Assembly (NCBI GenBank): GCA_005878515.1 | Contig: VBLZ01000089.1 | Coordinates: forward strand, 1-5,661 | From: Methanobacteriota archaeon | Lineage (GTDB): Archaea > Thermoplasmatota > Thermoplasmata > RBG-16-68-12 | Length of the DNA stretch: 5,661 nucleotides | Direction of reading: 5' to 3' | Part shown: piece by piece, positions 5,326-5,661 of the stretch | Numbering within the stretch: the stretch's first letter is position 1 | Layout of the letters: every line of letters starts with the position of its first letter | Translations under genes and position numbers: made by a program | The notes under the pieces: model-generated | The model's input: only the letters and a program-made list of their open reading frames with translations | Database searches by the model: none | What the model was told of the DNA's origin: nothing

Positions 5326-5661
5326 TTCGGCCGGGGAGGGGTGGCTCCTTCCGCTTCTGGTCGATGTTGCTCCCGGTCGGCCAATCGCCGGGGAGACGTT
5401 CCGCGAGGAACTGGGTGATGTCCATCACCTTGAATCCGTAGCGCTCCTCGCCCGGTTTCCACTTGTTCTCGTGGTGGAGGCATCCGAAATGGGTGAGGCA
5501 CTTCGGGCATGCGACCAAAAGGTAGTCCGCATCGACGTCCGTCGCCTCGTCCATCCGCTTCGCCGTGAGGCCTTTCGTCTTGTCGTTGCAGTACATCATC
5601 TGGGCGACGCCGCAACATTGCGCGTCCGCACGGAACGTCTTCAGCTCGACGAGTTCCACGT
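5318..5661 (-). CDS. CCG-domain iron-sulfur protein, HdrB/HdrD/GlcF type, C-terminal part
   Basis: Only the last 114 or so residues are in the window; the frame is open to the right edge, and the GTG at 5659 is almost certainly an internal valine. The fragment carries the second half of the cysteine-rich CCG motif. Counting from that valine, CCG is at 15-17 and CPKC at 51-54, with 33 residues between them, which fits the family signature CX31-38CCGX33-34CXXC. The first cysteine would lie outside. In HdrB such motifs bind a non-cubane [4Fe-4S] cluster that acts on disulfides; GlcF and lactate-oxidation proteins use the same domain for electron transfer. Extra cysteines at 24 and 60 and two histidines (62, 63) follow. 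The end contains VMDITQFLAERL, a usual terminal helix, then a basic tail. It is the first visible gene of the minus-strand operon. HdrB, HdrD or GlcF cannot be told apart without the N-terminal part. Confidence 0.85.
   Translation of the reverse strand, partial: VELVELKTFRADAQCCGVAQMMYCNDKTKGLTAKRMDEATDVDADYLLVACPKCLTHFGCLHHENKWKPGEERYGFKVMDITQFLAERLPGDWPTGSNIDQKRKEPPLPGRRG

Overview
The window is a high-GC, gene-dense piece of prokaryotic genome with six protein genes, two of them cut by the window edges. I read it as probably archaeal, most likely an uncultured high-GC member of the Thermoplasmatota or a related lineage. This is an inference from the style of the small membrane zinc-ribbon protein, the separate HdrB-type and ferredoxin genes, and a TATA-like element ahead of the flavoprotein operon. 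No rRNA or other marker gene is present to settle it. I see no tRNA or rRNA gene, CRISPR array or mobile element, and no gene-free stretch reaches 100 bases.

Left part (1-1246, plus strand): the 3' part of tatC, then tatA. Together they form a minimal Tat translocon for folded, often cofactor-bearing proteins. TatA has an unusual C-terminal tail made of two similar helix-extended-helix-like segments.

Middle (1331-4283, plus strand): an apparently complete FAD-linked oxidase of the glycolate oxidase/D-lactate dehydrogenase (GlcD) type, followed 1 base later by a second protein. That protein aligns with the first over most of its length but has lost every recognisable FAD-binding loop. It looks like a tandem duplicate turned into a non-flavin partner subunit, and it is the most interesting feature of the window.

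Right part (4287-5661, minus strand, convergent with the flavoprotein pair): read from the right edge, these are the C-terminal part of an HdrB/GlcF-type CCG-domain protein, an 8-cysteine two-cluster ferredoxin with a long Ala/Pro-rich and then acidic tail, and a small protein with a membrane hairpin and a C-terminal zinc ribbon. They are packed with a 3-base gap and a 4-base ATGA overlap, so they are almost certainly one operon.

A working model (inference): the GlcD-like flavoprotein oxidises a 2-hydroxy acid or similar substrate with its flavin-less paralogue as a structural partner, and electrons pass through the two-cluster ferredoxin to the CCG-domain protein. This would resemble the flavin plus Fe-S layout of GlcDEF or Dld/HdrD-like systems. 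The zinc-ribbon membrane protein could act as an anchor or accessory. The two operons face each other with only 3 bases between stop codons, so their cooperation rests on proximity and protein type, not on co-transcription.
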